Shown piece after piece: positions 18,723 to 30,118 of a DNA stretch of 64,000 bases. A program made the translations under genes and the position numbers. Origin of the DNA: Janthinobacterium sp. 17J80-10 (GTDB lineage Bacteria > Pseudomonadota > Gammaproteobacteria > Burkholderiales > Burkholderiaceae_D); the NCBI RefSeq assembly GCF_004114795.1, contig NZ_CP035311.1, positions 3,224,001-3,288,000 of the forward strand. The letters are read 5' to 3'. The notes beneath the pieces are model-generated. The model saw only the letters and a list, made by a program, of their open reading frames with translations, did not search any database and had not been told where the DNA came from. Position 1 is the first letter of the stretch. The number at the start of each line of letters is the position of its first letter.

Positions 18723-19733
18723 TTACTTGGCTGACATCAGTGCAACGGTGGTGTCCAGCATGCGGTTGGAGAAGCCCCACTCGTTGTCATACCAGGACGA
18801 CACTTTCACCAGGCGGCCCGACACCTTGGTCAGGGTAGCGTCGAAGTTGCTCGACGCCGGGTTGTGGTTGAAGTCCACCGACACCAGTTGCTCGGTCTGG
18901 TAGGTCAGGATGCCTTTCAGGGCGCCTTCGGCGGCTTCCTTCATGATGGCATTGACTTCCTCGACGGTGGTGTCGCGCTTGGCGATGAAGGACAGATCGA
19001 CGAGGGAGACGTTGATGGTCGGCACGCGAATCGCGAAGCCGTCCAGCTTGCCGTTCAATTCCGGCAGCACCAGGCCGACCGCGGCGGCAGCGCCGGTCTT
19101 GGTCGGGATCATCGACTGGGTGGCGGAACGGGCGCGGCGCAGGTCTTCGTGCATCACGTCGGTCAGCACCTGGTCATTGGTGTAAGCGTGCACGGTGGTC
19201 ATCAGGCCGGTTTCCAGGCCGATCTTGTCGTGCAGCGGCTTGACCAGCGGGGCCAGGCAGTTGGTGGTGCAGGAAGCGTTGGAGATGACGGTATCGGTCG
19301 ACTTCAGGACGCCCTGGTTGACGCCAAAGACGATGGTCGCATCCACATCCTTGCCGCCCGGAGCGGAGATGATGACTTTCTTGGCGCCGCCCTTCAGGTG
19401 GGCGGAAGCCTTTTCCTTGGTGGTGAACAAGCCCGTGCATTCCAGCACGACGTCGACGTTCAGCTCGCCCCAGGGGATATCGGCCGGGTTACGCTGCGCG
19501 AACACGCGGATCTTGTCGCCATTGACGATCATGAAATCGCCATCGACTTCGACGGTGCCGGGGAATTTGCCATGCGCCGTGTCGTAACGGGTCAGATGCG
19601 CGTTCGACTGGGCATTGCCGAGGTCGTTGATGGCAACGATCTGGATGTCGTTCTTTTTACCGCCTTCGTAGTGGGCACGAAGGACGTTGCGGCCGATACG
19701 GCCATAGCCGTTGATTGCGACACGAATGGTCAT
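18723..19733 (-). CDS. gap: Glyceraldehyde-3-phosphate dehydrogenase, type I
   Basis: NAD-dependent glycolytic enzyme oxidising glyceraldehyde-3-phosphate to 1,3-bisphosphoglycerate. The 336-residue protein starts [20 protein letters not shown] (Rossmann motif) and has the active-site block [12 protein letters not shown] with catalytic Cys155. The C-terminal [20 protein letters not shown] block is intact. Asp and Leu in INDLGN at 36-38 suggest NAD preference. Its start lies 19 nt after the tkt stop on the same strand, so tkt and gap form one unit linking pentose-phosphate and glycolytic carbon. Confidence 0.96.
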   Translation of the reverse strand: MTIRVAINGYGRIGRNVLRAHYEGGKKNDIQIVAINDLGNAQSNAHLTRYDTAHGKFPGTVEVDGDFMIVNGDKIRVFAQRNPADIPWGELNVDVVLECTGLFTTKEKASAHLKGGAKKVIISAPGGKDVDATIVFGVNQGVLKSTDTVISNASCTTNCLAPLVKPLHDKIGLETGLMTTVHAYTNDQVLTDVMHEDLRRARSATQSMIPTKTGAAAAVGLVLPELNGKLDGFAIRVPTINVSLVDLSFIAKRDTTVEEVNAIMKEAAEGALKGILTYQTEQLVSVDFNHNPASSNFDATLTKVSGRLVKVSSWYDNEWGFSNRMLDTTVALMSAK

Positions 19734-19752
19734 GGTCTTCTCCTGAGGATGG

Positions 19753-21747
19753 TTAAGCTAAGATGTTTTTTACCGCAGCCACGACCTTCTCGGTCGTAAA
19801 GCCGAAATGCTTGAACAGTACACCTGCCGGCGCCGATTCACCAAAGGTGTCGATGCCGATCACGGCGCCTTCGAGGCCGACATACTTGTACCAGAAGTCG
19901 GTTACGCCAGCTTCGATGGCAACACGCGGCGTGCCTTTGGTCAACACTGTGGCCTTGTAGGCGGCGTCCTGGCGATCGAACACTTCGGTCGATGGCATCG
20001 AGACCACGCGCACCGGCACGCCTTGCTGCGCCAGTTCGGCAGCTGCCTTGACCGCCAATTCGATTTCGGAGCCGGTGGCGATCAGGATGGCCTTGGCGTT
20101 TGGCGCATCCTGCAGCACGTAGCCGCCGCGCTTGATATTGGCGACCTGGGCCGCATCGCGCTCCTGGTACGGCAAGTTCTGGCGCGAGAAAATCAGCGTG
20201 CTCGGGCCATCATTGCGTGCAACTGCGCTGGCCCAGGCCACTGCGGACTCGACCGTGTCGCATGGACGCCAGTTATCCAGGTTGGGGATCAGGCGCATGC
20301 TGGAAACATGCTCGACCGACTGGTGGGTCGGGCCATCTTCGCCCAGGCCGATGGAATCGTGGGTAAACACGAACAGCGAGCGGATCTTCATCAGCGCCGC
20401 CATGCGCAGGGCATTGCGGCTGTAATCCGAGAAAGTCAGGAAGGTGGCGCCAAAGGGAATGTAGCCACCATGCAGCGCAATGCCGTTCATCACGGCACTC
20501 ATGCCGAATTCACGCACGCCATAATTGATGTGGTTGCCCGCCTGGTCGGCGCGCACGGCGACGCATTCCTTCCAGTTGGTCAGGTTCGAGCCGGTCAGGT
20601 CGGCCGAGCCGCCGAGGAATTCCGGCAGCACCGGCGCCAGTGCCTGGATGGCGTTCTGGCTGGCCTTGCGGGTGGCGATGGTTTCCTTCTTTTCCAGGCA
20701 GGCGGCAATATAGCTCTCCACGGTTTGCTGGAAGTTGCCCGGCAATTCGCCCTTCAGGCGACGCGAGAGTTCGGCTGCCTGTTGCGGATAGCGCTCGCCA
20801 TAGGCCTTGAACAGGGCAGTCCATTCTTCCTCGCGGGCGCCGCCGGCAGCCTTGCCATCCCAGGCGGCATAGACATCGGCCGGGATTTCAAATGGCGCGT
20901 GCGGCCAGTCCAGCGCTTCGCGGGTGGCGGCGATTTCCTTGTCGCCCAGCGCCGCGCCATGCACCTTGTCGGTGCCTTGCATGTTGGGCGAGCCCTTGCC
21001 GATCACGGTCTTGCAACAGATCAGGGTCGGTTTGTCGGAACCGCGCGCCTGCGCGATGGCGGCATCGACTGCCGCGACATTGTGGCCGTCGACTGCCGGA
21101 ATCACATTCCAGCCATAGGCTTCGAAGCGCTTCGGCGTATCGTCCTGGAACCAGCCGGTAACGTGACCATCGATCGAGATGCCATTGTCGTCGTACAGCA
21201 CGACCAGCTTGGACAGGCGCAAAGTGCCTGCCAGCGAGCACACTTCGTGCGAAATGCCTTCCATCAGGCAGCCATCACCGACGAACACATAGGTATGGTG
21301 GTCCACCACATTGAAGCCGGGCTGGTTGAATTCGGCGGCCAGCAGCTTTTCTGCCAACGCCATGCCCACGGCATTGCTGATGCCCTGGCCCAGCGGGCCG
21401 GTGGTGGTTTCGATACCCGGCGTGATGTGCACTTCCGGATGGCCCGGCGTCTTGGAATGCATCTGGCGGAAATTGCGGATCTCGTCCATCGGCAGGTCGT
21501 AGCCGGAGAGATGCAGCAAGGCATAGTGCAGCATCGATCCATGGCCGTTCGACACCACGAAGCGGTCGCGGTTGCTCCAGCCCGGATTGGCCGGATTGTG
21601 GCGATAGTGCTTCGACCACAGCGCCACGGCAATTTCCGCCATCCCCATCGGCATGCCGGGATGCCCGGAATTAGCTTTTTGTACAGCATCCATTGCCAGT
21701 GCACGAATTGCATTGGCCATTTTCGAGGTGGGGAGCGAGGCAGTCAT
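19753..21747 (-). CDS. tkt: Transketolase
   Basis: Thiamine-diphosphate enzyme transferring two-carbon units between sugar phosphates in the pentose-phosphate pathway; it also supplies erythrose-4-phosphate for AroG. The 664-residue length is typical. Visible blocks are [14 protein letters not shown] near residue 27, the ThDP motif [19 protein letters not shown] in the first third, and [14 protein letters not shown] plus [15 protein letters not shown] in the pyrimidine-binding domain. It heads the tkt-gap unit and diverges from rsmE across 181 bp. Confidence 0.96.
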   Translation of the reverse strand: MTASLPTSKMANAIRALAMDAVQKANSGHPGMPMGMAEIAVALWSKHYRHNPANPGWSNRDRFVVSNGHGSMLHYALLHLSGYDLPMDEIRNFRQMHSKTPGHPEVHITPGIETTTGPLGQGISNAVGMALAEKLLAAEFNQPGFNVVDHHTYVFVGDGCLMEGISHEVCSLAGTLRLSKLVVLYDDNGISIDGHVTGWFQDDTPKRFEAYGWNVIPAVDGHNVAAVDAAIAQARGSDKPTLICCKTVIGKGSPNMQGTDKVHGAALGDKEIAATREALDWPHAPFEIPADVYAAWDGKAAGGAREEEWTALFKAYGERYPQQAAELSRRLKGELPGNFQQTVESYIAACLEKKETIATRKASQNAIQALAPVLPEFLGGSADLTGSNLTNWKECVAVRADQAGNHINYGVREFGMSAVMNGIALHGGYIPFGATFLTFSDYSRNALRMAALMKIRSLFVFTHDSIGLGEDGPTHQSVEHVSSMRLIPNLDNWRPCDTVESAVAWASAVARNDGPSTLIFSRQNLPYQERDAAQVANIKRGGYVLQDAPNAKAILIATGSEIELAVKAAAELAQQGVPVRVVSMPSTEVFDRQDAAYKATVLTKGTPRVAIEAGVTDFWYKYVGLEGAVIGIDTFGESAPAGVLFKHFGFTTEKVVAAVKNILA

Positions 21748-21928
21748 GTGAATGAAGGAACTTTACCAAATTTGAAAGAAAACACTGCTGCGGACACGGA
21801 ATCAGCCAATAGTTCGGCATGCGCCTGAGCAAAGCCGGTTATTTTACCAGAGCCAGCCCCCCATCAATCATTTTGGGATACGATCCGAAGCTTTGATAAC
21901 AAAAGCATATTGAAGCGATACTCCCGTC

Positions 21929-22654
21929 ATGCCGCGATTTTTCTGTGATCAACCTCTGGCAATTGGCCAGGTCATTTCCCTGCCGGATGCCGTCGCCCGC
22001 CATGTCCAGGTCTTGCGACTGGCGCCAGGCGATACCCTCACGCTGTTCAATGGCGAGGGCGGCGAATACGCAGCGACGCTCCTTACCCTGGACAAACGCG
22101 GTGCCACCGCTGAAATCCAGGCATTTTCCCCACGTGAGGCAGAGCTCAGCTCCACCATCACCCTGGCCCAGGCGCTCCCGGAAGGCGCCAAGATGGACTG
22201 GATTATCGAAAAAGCCGTAGAACTGGGAGTGACGGGCGTGCAACCGCTGGCTGCCCAGCGCTGCGTGGTGCGCCTGGCTGCGGATCGGGCACAGAAAAAA
22301 TTGCAGCATTGGCAAGGCGTCGCCGTCGCTGCCGCAGAACAAAGTGGCCGCAACCGTGTATCGCGCATTGCCGACATCGCTGATTTTCGCTCGTGGATTG
22401 CCCAACCAGGGGCAGATCGCCGTATCTTGTTGAGTCCACGCGCAGAAATCTCGCTGACGAACTGGGCACGCGCCCAGCCGCCTCAACCCCTGACCCTGAT
22501 CGTCGGGCCGGAAGGGGGATTATCGAAACAGGAAGAAGATGATGCATTGAAACATGGTGCGCTCGCCCTATCGATGGGATCACGGATCTTGCGCACGGAA
22601 ACTGCGGGCATGGCAGCGCTGGCAGCATTAAATGCCCTGTGGGGAGAAATGTAA
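21929..22654 (+). CDS. rsmE: 16S rRNA m3U1498 methyltransferase
   Basis: SPOUT-class methyltransferase that methylates N3 of U1498 in 16S rRNA. The 241-residue protein has the N-terminal PUA-like start MPRFFCDQPL, the substrate block KMDWIIEKAVELGVTGVQPL, and the trefoil-knot SAM site LTLIVGPEGGLSKQEEDDA followed by LSMGSRILRTETA, which identifies RsmE. It is transcribed toward ribF; 96 bp separate them. Confidence 0.94.
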   Translation: MPRFFCDQPLAIGQVISLPDAVARHVQVLRLAPGDTLTLFNGEGGEYAATLLTLDKRGATAEIQAFSPREAELSSTITLAQALPEGAKMDWIIEKAVELGVTGVQPLAAQRCVVRLAADRAQKKLQHWQGVAVAAAEQSGRNRVSRIADIADFRSWIAQPGADRRILLSPRAEISLTNWARAQPPQPLTLIVGPEGGLSKQEEDDALKHGALALSMGSRILRTETAGMAALAALNALWGEM

Positions 22655-22750
22655 GGTCCCGAGGCACGTGGCGATCCGCTTTTGCCGTCGAGAACCTCAG
22701 GAAAAGATTTATAATTCAAGGTTTTGCGGCATTTTCCAATTTTGGGCTTA

Positions 22751-23728
22751 ATGAGAGTATTTCGCGGACTTCCCAATGCTGCGTCACGCGCGCCCTGCGC
22801 ATTGACGATCGGCAACTTCGACGGCGTGCATCGCGGCCACCAGACGTTGCTGGCGCACTTGCGCGCGGCCGCCGACTGCCTCCAGCTGGAAGCAGCGGTC
22901 ATGACGTTCGAGCCGCATCCCCGTGAATTTTTTGCGCAAGTCACCCAAGGCGCAGTACAGCCCCCCGCCCGCATCGCCAGCCTGCGCGACAAACTCCAAT
23001 CGCTGGCTGGCAATGGCGTCGATCGCGTCATCGTCGAGCATTTCAATGCGCATTTCGCCGCGCTGTCTCCTGACGACTTCGTCGAAAAAATTCTGGTGCA
23101 GGGCTTGCACGTGAAATGGCTGATGGTCGGCGAGGATTTCTGCTTTGGCGCCAGGCGTGCCGGCAACGTCGACTATTTGATGGAGGCTGGCCGACGCCAT
23201 GGTTTCCAGGTCGAGTCGCTATCGACAGTCATGGATGGCGACATGCGAATTTCTTCCTCGGCTGTGCGCACTGCGCTGGCAGCGGGAAATTTTGCAGCGA
23301 CAGCGCACATGCTTGGGCATTCCTACACGATATCCGGACATGTCATCCATGGACAAAAGCTCGGGCGCGACTTGGGTTTTCCCACGCTGAACTTGCGCGT
23401 CGCACACAAAAACCCTGCCCTGTCCGGTATTTTCGTGGTGCAGGTACATGGCCTGGCGCGCCATCCCCTGCCCGCAGTTGCCAGCCTGGGCGTGCGGCCG
23501 ACCGTGGATGATTCCGGCCGGGTGCTGCTGGAAGTGCATGTGCTGGACTGGGCGGGCGATTGCTACGGCAAGATGGTGCAGGTCGAATTCCTGGAGAAAT
23601 TACGCGATGAAGAAAAATACGTCGACTTGCCAACCCTGACCGCAGCGATCAGGCGCGATGCCGACCAGGCCCGCGCCTATTTCGCGCGGATCGGCACGAC
23701 GGCCGTATCGGCGACCGACCGAATTTGA
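22751..23728 (+). CDS. ribF: Bifunctional riboflavin kinase/FAD synthetase
   Basis: Converts riboflavin to FMN and FMN to FAD. The 325-residue protein has the N-terminal nucleotidyltransferase motif TIGNFDGVHRGHQTLL at about residues 18-33 and ISSSAVRTAL, then a C-terminal flavokinase with SGHVIHGQKLGRDLGFPTLN and SLGVRPTVDD. ATG 22751 is chosen since residues MRVFRGLPNA begin the usual homology; an in-frame ATG at 22724 is possible. It opens a plus-strand run ribF-ileS-lspA-coaBC-dut, an arrangement well known in proteobacteria (ribF-ileS-lspA). Confidence 0.95.
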   Translation: MRVFRGLPNAASRAPCALTIGNFDGVHRGHQTLLAHLRAAADCLQLEAAVMTFEPHPREFFAQVTQGAVQPPARIASLRDKLQSLAGNGVDRVIVEHFNAHFAALSPDDFVEKILVQGLHVKWLMVGEDFCFGARRAGNVDYLMEAGRRHGFQVESLSTVMDGDMRISSSAVRTALAAGNFAATAHMLGHSYTISGHVIHGQKLGRDLGFPTLNLRVAHKNPALSGIFVVQVHGLARHPLPAVASLGVRPTVDDSGRVLLEVHVLDWAGDCYGKMVQVEFLEKLRDEEKYVDLPTLTAAIRRDADQARAYFARIGTTAVSATDRI

Positions 23729-23811
23729 CGCTCGCGCACGTAATCTCCCGGCGGCGGCGGATGTAAACCCGGCGCCATCCAAGCTCTTTCGAATTTCAGT
23801 GAAAAGACACT

Positions 23812-26688
23812 ATGTCCGACAATAAACCGAACAAGCCGGCTGCCAAGCCGCAAAGCAAATATCCGGTCAACATGACCGAAACCGCCTTCCCCATGCGCGG
23901 CGACCTCGCCAAGCGCGAACCGCAATGGGTCAAGCAATGGCAAGACAAGAAAATCTACGAACGCATCCGCAAGGCCGCCAAGGGGCGCCCGATGTTCGTA
24001 CTGCATGATGGCCCGCCGTTCGCCAACGGCGACATCCACATGGGCCATGCCATGAACAAGATCCTGAAGGACATGATCATCAAGTCGCGCACCCTGGCCG
24101 GTTTCGATGCGCCGTACGTGCCAGGCTGGGATTGCCACGGCATGCCGATCGAGATCCATATCGAAAAGCAGTATGGCAAGGGCTTGCCCGTCACCGAAGT
24201 GCTGGCCAAGTCGCGTGCCTATGCCAGCGAACAGATCGAGCGGCAGAAGGCAGGCTTCATCCGCCTGGGCGTCCTGGGCGAATGGGATCGCCCTTACAAG
24301 ACCATGGATTTCGGCAATGAAGCCGATGAACTGCGCACGCTCGGCAAGCTGATGCAAAAAGGCTATGTCTACCGCGGCCTGAAACCGGTCAACTGGTGCT
24401 TCGATTGCGGCTCCTCGCTGGCCGAGGCTGAAGTCGAATACCAGGACAAGCGCGATCCGGCCATCGATGTCGGCTTCCCGTTTGCCGAGCCGGCCAAACT
24501 TGCCCATGCCTTCGGCCTGGACAGGCTGCCGACCGAAAAAGGTTATGCCATCATCTGGACCACCACGCCGTGGACCATCCCGGCCAACCAGGCCCTGAAC
24601 GTGCACCCCGACCATCGCTATGCGCTTGTGCAGACCGAACGCAATGGCGAAACCATCCTGCTCTTGCTCGCAGTCGAGCTGGTGGCGGCCTGCCTGCAGC
24701 GCTACGGCCTGGAAGGCAAGATCATCGCTACCGCGCCGGGTGAAGCGCTGTCCATGATCAATTTCAAGCATCCTTTCCATGATGCCGACCCAGGCTACAA
24801 GCGCCTGGCGCCTGTTTATGTCAGCGATTACGTCACCCTCGACACCGGCACCGGCATTGTCCATTCCGCGCCTGCCTATGGCGTGGATGACTTCATCTCT
24901 TGCAAGACGCATGGCATGAAGGATGACGAAATTCTCAAGCCTGTCCTGGGTGACGGCAAGTACGCCTCCTGGCTGCCCTTCTTCGCCGGCCTGACGATCT
25001 GGGAAGCGTCCAAGCCGATCTGCGCCAAGCTGGACGAAGTCGGTTCGCTGTTCAAGCTGGTGATGTTCGACCATAGCTACATGCATTGCTGGCGCCACAA
25101 GACACCCATCATCTACCGCGCCACGTCGCAGTGGTTCGCCGGCATGGATGTCAAGCCGAACGACAGCAACAACAGCCTGCGCGAAACGGCGCTGGCCGGC
25201 GTCGAGGCAACCTCGTTCTATCCGGCCTGGGGCAAGGCGCGCCTGCACGGCATGATCGCCAACCGGCCCGACTGGACCCTGTCGCGCCAGCGCCAGTGGG
25301 GCGTGCCGATGGCTTTCTTCGTGCATAAGGAAACCGGCGAACTGCATCCTCGCACGCCGGAGTTGCTGGAACAAGTCGCCAAACGCATCGAACAAGGCGG
25401 CATCGAGGCATGGCAGGCAATCGATCCGAAAGAATTGCTGGGCGACGATGCCGACAACTACATCAAGAACCGCGACACGCTCGACGTCTGGTTTGATTCC
25501 GGCTCAACCCACCAGACCGTACTGCGCGGTTCGCACGCCGTTCAGTCACATTTTCCTGCCGATCTGTATCTGGAAGGTTCGGACCAGCATCGCGGCTGGT
25601 TCCACTCTTCCCTGCTGACCTCGTCGATGCTCAACGGCCGCGCGCCATACAAGGCCTTGCTGACGCACGGCATGGTGGTGGACGGCGAAGGCAAGAAAAT
25701 GTCCAAGTCGGTCGGCAACGTGGTGTCGCCGCAAAAGGTATTCGATACACTGGGCGCCGACATCCTGCGCCTCTGGGTGGCGTCCGGCGATTACTCTGGC
25801 GAATTGACCATCTCGGATGAAATCCTGAAGCGCGTCACCGAGTCCTATCGCCGCATCCGCAACACCTTGCGCTTCCTGCTCGCAAACACGTCCGATTTCG
25901 ATCCGGCCAAGGATGCGGTCGCGATCGACGAACTGGCGGAAATCGACCGTTACGCCATCGCCCGCATGGCACAAGTGCAAGGGGAAATCCTGCAGCACTT
26001 CCAGGATTATGAATTCCACCCGGTGGTCGCGAAGCTGCAGATGTACTGCTCGGAAGACCTGGGCGGCTTCTATCTCGATATCCTGAAAGACCGCCTGTAC
26101 ACCAGCGGTGTCGCGTCCAAGGCCCGCCGTTCGGCGCAAACGGCGATCTGGCATATCAGCCATGCCCTGCTGCGCGTGATGGCACCGATCCTGTCGTTCA
26201 CGGCCGAAGAAGCCTGGGCCGTGTTCGCCGGTGAGCAGACTTATGCTGCCAGCGACGAGACGATTTTCACTCAGACGCATTACGCCCTGCCGGAAATCGC
26301 CGACGCCGCTGCATTGCTGAACAAGTATGCCGTTGTGCTGGAAGTGCGCACGGCTGTGACCAAGCAACTGGAAGAAGTGCGCATGGCCGGCGGCATCGGT
26401 TCGTCCCTGCAGGCAGAAATCGAGGTCAAGGCCAGCGGCGAAAAGTACGCGCAGCTGCAAAGTTTCGGTGATGACCTGAAATTCGTGTTCATCACTTCCC
26501 AGGCGAAGGTCACGCAAGTGGCAAGCGACGCTGAAGAAGCGGTCGTGGTAACACCGTCCGCAGAACAGAAATGCGAACGCTGCTGGCATTACCGCGCCGA
26601 TGTCGGCGCCCACGCCGACCACGCGGGCATTTGCGGACGCTGTGTCACCAACCTGTTCGGCGGTGGTGAATCGCGCAAGTTCGCCTGA
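23812..26688 (+). CDS. ileS: Isoleucyl-tRNA synthetase
   Basis: Class I synthetase charging tRNA-Ile, with an editing domain. At 958 residues it has the HIGH-type motif in [16 protein letters not shown] (HMGH form, about residues 67-83), the CP1 editing insert with [19 protein letters not shown] at 629-633 and a C-terminal zinc finger (CERCWHYR then [10 protein letters not shown]). All features fit the bacterial (eubacterial type) IleS, usually sensitive to mupirocin. It lies in the conserved ribF-ileS-lspA order, with lspA 17 nt downstream. Confidence 0.97.
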   Translation: MSDNKPNKPAAKPQSKYPVNMTETAFPMRGDLAKREPQWVKQWQDKKIYERIRKAAKGRPMFVLHDGPPFANGDIHMGHAMNKILKDMIIKSRTLAGFDAPYVPGWDCHGMPIEIHIEKQYGKGLPVTEVLAKSRAYASEQIERQKAGFIRLGVLGEWDRPYKTMDFGNEADELRTLGKLMQKGYVYRGLKPVNWCFDCGSSLAEAEVEYQDKRDPAIDVGFPFAEPAKLAHAFGLDRLPTEKGYAIIWTTTPWTIPANQALNVHPDHRYALVQTERNGETILLLLAVELVAACLQRYGLEGKIIATAPGEALSMINFKHPFHDADPGYKRLAPVYVSDYVTLDTGTGIVHSAPAYGVDDFISCKTHGMKDDEILKPVLGDGKYASWLPFFAGLTIWEASKPICAKLDEVGSLFKLVMFDHSYMHCWRHKTPIIYRATSQWFAGMDVKPNDSNNSLRETALAGVEATSFYPAWGKARLHGMIANRPDWTLSRQRQWGVPMAFFVHKETGELHPRTPELLEQVAKRIEQGGIEAWQAIDPKELLGDDADNYIKNRDTLDVWFDSGSTHQTVLRGSHAVQSHFPADLYLEGSDQHRGWFHSSLLTSSMLNGRAPYKALLTHGMVVDGEGKKMSKSVGNVVSPQKVFDTLGADILRLWVASGDYSGELTISDEILKRVTESYRRIRNTLRFLLANTSDFDPAKDAVAIDELAEIDRYAIARMAQVQGEILQHFQDYEFHPVVAKLQMYCSEDLGGFYLDILKDRLYTSGVASKARRSAQTAIWHISHALLRVMAPILSFTAEEAWAVFAGEQTYAASDETIFTQTHYALPEIADAAALLNKYAVVLEVRTAVTKQLEEVRMAGGIGSSLQAEIEVKASGEKYAQLQSFGDDLKFVFITSQAKVTQVASDAEEAVVVTPSAEQKCERCWHYRADVGAHADHAGICGRCVTNLFGGGESRKFA

Positions 26689-26705
26689 TAGCTATAGGAA
26701 TCGAT

Positions 26706-27206
26706 ATGGCAAAAAAAAGCAGTTTCTCCACGAGCGGCGGCAATTCCCTCCTGCCCTGGATGGGCATTGCCACCATCGTCCTGCTATTGGACCAGCTGAG
26801 CAAGATCACCATTACGCGACTGTTTTCCTATGGCGAATCGGTGGCGGTGACCTCCTTCTTCAACCTGGTGCTGGTATATAACAAGGGCGCCGCCTTCAGC
26901 TTCCTGGCCAGCCAGGGAGGCTGGCAGCGCTGGTTCTTCACTGCCCTGGGACTCGGCGCCGCATTGTTCATCGTTTACCTGCTCAAGCGCCATGCCGGCC
27001 AGCGCATGTTTTGCTGGGCATTGGCTTTGATCCTGGGCGGCGCCATTGGCAATGTGATTGATCGTGTACTCTATGGCCACGTGATCGATTTCCTCGACTT
27101 CCATGTCGGTGGCTGGCACTGGCCCGCCTTTAACGTGGCCGACAGCGCCATCTGCATCGGCGCCGTGCTGTTCGTGCTCGATGAATTGCGACGCGTAAAA
27201 AAATAA
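26706..27206 (+). CDS. lspA: Lipoprotein signal peptidase (signal peptidase II)
   Basis: Inner-membrane aspartyl peptidase that removes the signal peptide of diacylglyceryl-modified prolipoproteins. The 166-residue protein has four hydrophobic segments (about 14-32, 71-92, 98-118 and 137-158). The two catalytic aspartates are in [18 protein letters not shown] and [20 protein letters not shown] ribosome site precedes the ATG. It serves the lipoproteins encoded elsewhere in this window. Confidence 0.95.
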   Translation: MAKKSSFSTSGGNSLLPWMGIATIVLLLDQLSKITITRLFSYGESVAVTSFFNLVLVYNKGAAFSFLASQGGWQRWFFTALGLGAALFIVYLLKRHAGQRMFCWALALILGGAIGNVIDRVLYGHVIDFLDFHVGGWHWPAFNVADSAICIGAVLFVLDELRRVKK

Positions 27207-27224
27207 TATCCGGAAGGAGTACGC

Positions 27225-28415
27225 ATGGAACTGGCTGGAAAAAAAATCATTCTGGGCCTCTCCGGCGGCATCGCTTGCTACAAGGCCGCCGAACTGGCGC
27301 GCCTTCTGGGCAAGGCAGGCGCCTCGGTGCAGGTGGCGATGACCGACGCAGCCACCCATTTCATGACTACCGTGACAATGCAGGCGCTGACGGGCAAGCC
27401 GGTATTTACCGACCAGTGGGACGGACGCATCGCCAACAACATGGCGCATATCGACCTGTCGCGCGAGGCGGACGCCATCCTGATCGCCCCCTGCTCCGCC
27501 GATTTCATGTTCAAGCTGGCGCACGGCGCCTGCGACGACCTGCTTTCCACCCTGTGCCTGGCGCGACCGGCTGGCTTGCCGCTCTTGGTGGCGCCGGCAA
27601 TGAATGTCGAGATGTGGCAAAACCCGGCGACGCAGCGCAATGCGGCACGCCTGAAGGAAGACGGCATCCGGATCATGGGGCCGGGCGCGGGCGAGCAGGC
27701 CTGCGGCGAAACGGGCCTTGGCCGCATGCTCGAACCGGAGCAACTCCTGGAAGAAGTGATTGCCTCCTTCCAGCCCAAAGTCCTGTCCGGCAAACGCATC
27801 CTGCTGACAGCCGGCCCCACCTTTGAGCCGATCGACCCGGTACGCGGCATCACCAACCTCTCATCAGGCAAGATGGGGTTTGCCATTGCCCGCGCTGCCC
27901 GCGAAGCAGGCGCGCAAGTTACGCTGGTGACAGGGCCCACCGGCCTGCAGACGCCCTATGGCGTCACCCGCATCGATGTGCAAACTGCACAGCAGATGCA
28001 GGACGCAGTGCTGAAGCAGGTCAGCGGCCAGGATGTCTTCATTGCCGTGGCTGCGGTGGCTGACTGGCGCGTGGTCGGCGCCAGTGAACAGAAACTGAAA
28101 AAGGACGCGGCGGGCACCCCGCCGCAATTGCAGCTGGCTCCCAACCCGGATATCCTGGCTGCCGTGGCAGCGCTGCCGCAGCGCCCCTATTGCGTCGGTT
28201 TTGCCGCCGAGTCCGAGAATCTCGCGCAGTATGGCGAAGAAAAACGCCGCCGCAAGAATGTGCCTCTTTTGGTCGGCAACATCGGCCACCAGACTTTCGG
28301 CCGCGACGACAATGAACTGACGCTGTTCGAGGACAGCGGGCAAACCACGCTGCCGCGTGCGGACAAGCAGGCGCTGGCGCGCCAGCTGGTTGTCGCTATT
28401 GCGCGGCGCATCTGA
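27225..28415 (+). CDS. coaBC: Bifunctional phosphopantothenoylcysteine decarboxylase/phosphopantothenate-cysteine ligase
   Basis: Carries out two successive coenzyme A steps: CTP-dependent joining of cysteine to 4-phosphopantothenate (CoaB, C-terminal half) and FMN-dependent decarboxylation (CoaC, N-terminal half). The 396-residue protein shows [19 protein letters not shown], the catalytic-His region [20 protein letters not shown], the substrate clamp [16 protein letters not shown] and [11 protein letters not shown] in CoaC. CoaB begins near [20 protein letters not shown], with [20 protein letters not shown] later. A strong GGAAGGAG ribosome site lies 7 nt before the ATG. Confidence 0.96.
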   Translation: MELAGKKIILGLSGGIACYKAAELARLLGKAGASVQVAMTDAATHFMTTVTMQALTGKPVFTDQWDGRIANNMAHIDLSREADAILIAPCSADFMFKLAHGACDDLLSTLCLARPAGLPLLVAPAMNVEMWQNPATQRNAARLKEDGIRIMGPGAGEQACGETGLGRMLEPEQLLEEVIASFQPKVLSGKRILLTAGPTFEPIDPVRGITNLSSGKMGFAIARAAREAGAQVTLVTGPTGLQTPYGVTRIDVQTAQQMQDAVLKQVSGQDVFIAVAAVADWRVVGASEQKLKKDAAGTPPQLQLAPNPDILAAVAALPQRPYCVGFAAESENLAQYGEEKRRRKNVPLLVGNIGHQTFGRDDNELTLFEDSGQTTLPRADKQALARQLVVAIARRI

Positions 28416-28491
28416 TTTCCTGCACCGGCCGCCGCATTGCCCGCGAGGCGATGCGGCAGCCACATTCTTTTTCCATCACAGCCCTATTTCC

Positions 28492-28941
28492 ATGAAATCC
28501 ATCGACGTCAAAATCCTCGACCCGCGCATGAAAGACCAGCTCCCGGCCTATGCTACCGGCGGCAGCGCGGGGCTTGACCTGCGCGCCTGCCTTGAGGCGC
28601 CACTGACCCTCCGGCCGGGCGAAACCCATCTGGTGCCCACCGGCCTTGCCATCCATATTAGCGACCCCGCCTATGCGGCAATGATCCTGCCGCGCAGCGG
28701 CCTGGGCCACAAGCATGGCATCGTGCTTGGGAACCTGGTCGGCCTGATCGACTCCGATTACCAGGGCCAGCTGATGGTATCGACCTGGAACCGCGGCCAG
28801 ACGGAATTTGTCCTCAACCCCATGGAGCGGCTGGCGCAACTGGTGATCGTACCGGTGCTGCAGGTCGGCTTTAATGTGGTTGAAGAATTCGACAGCAGTG
28901 AACGCGGCGCCGGCGGTTTCGGCAGCACTGGCAAACATTGA
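28492..28941 (+). CDS. dut: dUTP diphosphatase
   Basis: Hydrolyses dUTP to dUMP and pyrophosphate, preventing uracil incorporation and supplying thymidylate synthesis. The 149-residue protein has all five trimeric dUTPase motifs: [50 protein letters not shown] and the C-terminal [15 protein letters not shown]. The frame is open upstream to 28357, but the ATG at 28492 gives the standard N-terminus [13 protein letters not shown]. It follows coaBC by 76 bp, a frequent proteobacterial pairing. Confidence 0.95.
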   Translation: MKSIDVKILDPRMKDQLPAYATGGSAGLDLRACLEAPLTLRPGETHLVPTGLAIHISDPAYAAMILPRSGLGHKHGIVLGNLVGLIDSDYQGQLMVSTWNRGQTEFVLNPMERLAQLVIVPVLQVGFNVVEEFDSSERGAGGFGSTGKH

Positions 28942-28952
28942 AAGGACCACTC

Positions 28953-30041
28953 ATGACCGAGCGCTTTACCCGCACCTCAAACCGCAAGCAGATGACCTGC
29001 CGTCTTGCCTCCCTGTTGCTGCCGGCAGCCCTTCTGACGGCCTGCGCCGTCCCGCCGCAGCAACCGGCCCAGCCGACCCCGGTCATCGCCAGCGTGCCAG
29101 CGGTGCCCGGTTCGGCGCAACAGCAAGCACTGCGGGCGATGGCAGAAGCGCAAAGCCGCATCGACCGCGTCACCGGCCCGCTGCTGGTGAATAACGCCCC
29201 CTTGTGCAAGTCGCACGCCTACAAGCTGCTCGGTTTTTCCGCCAAAAACAGGTATTCCTACTCGGCCGAACTGGCCGATACCGTGCAGCAGACCTTTGGC
29301 TACGGCGAGCGCCTGCAAGTCACCAACGTGCTTGCCGGCAGCGGCGCCGAACGCGTCGGCGTACTGCGCGGCGACATCCTGATCGCTGCCGAAAACAAGG
29401 AAATCCCGCCCGGCGAAAACGCCGAGCGCCAGGCTGCCACCGTGCTCGGACCGCTGGTGCGCGGACGCGCGCTGGTCAAGTTGACGGTGGAACGCAAGGG
29501 CGCGCCGATGTCGCTGGTGGTGCCGCTGACGCAATCCTGCGGATTCAGTGTCGACCTTGGCAACGCCGACCATGTCAATGCGTATGCTGACGGCCGCCGC
29601 GTCGTCATCACCCGCGGCATGCTGAACTTTGCACGATCCGAACAGGAACTGGCGTACGTGATCGCACGCGAAATGGCCCACAACATCCTCGGTCACGCCG
29701 GCAACCAGCGCATGGGCGCAACCCTGGGCGGCATCATCGACAACCTGATCCGCGTCACACCGGATCTGGATACCATGACTGGCCGCTCGGGTGTCATCCC
29801 CTATCCAGCCGCGCTGGACGCCGATGCCGACCGGCTCGGACTCTACCTGGCAGCCCGTGCGGGCTACAACGTCGATGCGGCAGCAGCGTTCTGGCAAAGG
29901 CTGGCCGAGCGCTACCCTGCTTCAGTCGCCAATGGCTATACGGCGATCCATCCGGATAACAGCGCCCGCCTGGCAGCGCTGGAAAAGGCCGCCGCCGAAA
30001 TCCGCGCAAAACAGACAACCAAACGCCCCCTGCTACCCTAA
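28953..30041 (+). CDS. Lipoprotein with PDZ-like and degenerate M48 metallopeptidase domains
   Basis: The 362-residue protein has a lipoprotein signal ending at lipobox L-L-T-A-C, so it should be anchored in the envelope. A PDZ-like region follows (about residues 105-170: LQVTNVLAGSGAERVGVLRG, then DILIAAENKEIPP). The M48-like domain reads V-I-A-R-E-M-A-H-N-I-L-G-H: Arg239 replaces the first zinc His of HExxH, while Glu240 and His243 remain. Family members normally have HExxH, so catalysis may be lost. AAAGGA lies 7 nt before the chosen ATG; an in-frame TTG at 28938 overlaps dut. Role unknown; outer-membrane quality control (BepA/LoiP-like) is only an analogy. Confidence 0.7.
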   Translation: MTERFTRTSNRKQMTCRLASLLLPAALLTACAVPPQQPAQPTPVIASVPAVPGSAQQQALRAMAEAQSRIDRVTGPLLVNNAPLCKSHAYKLLGFSAKNRYSYSAELADTVQQTFGYGERLQVTNVLAGSGAERVGVLRGDILIAAENKEIPPGENAERQAATVLGPLVRGRALVKLTVERKGAPMSLVVPLTQSCGFSVDLGNADHVNAYADGRRVVITRGMLNFARSEQELAYVIAREMAHNILGHAGNQRMGATLGGIIDNLIRVTPDLDTMTGRSGVIPYPAALDADADRLGLYLAARAGYNVDAAAAFWQRLAERYPASVANGYTAIHPDNSARLAALEKAAAEIRAKQTTKRPLLP

Positions 30042-30069
30042 CTTCAGCCCCGCCAGAGGGGCAATAAAA

Positions 30070-30106
30070 CAAAAGCCCGGCGCATTTGCATGCGCCGGGC
30101 TTTTTT
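30070..30106. terminator. Bidirectional terminator between M48-like gene and clpA
   Basis: Arms AAAAGCCCGGCGCA and TGCGCCGGGCTTTT with a 6-nt loop and flanking A and T runs lie between two convergent genes. Confidence 0.88.
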
Positions 30107-30118
30107 CTTGCCGCTGCC

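Noticed and set aside
19807-21828. Long plus-strand open frame opposite tkt; similar cases lie opposite tldD (9089-10645), livM/livH (55131-56930) and the YhdP gene (12573-14261).
   Set aside because: Each mirrors a confidently identified gene, with low-complexity His/Arg/Gln-rich translation, so these are antisense artefacts of composition.
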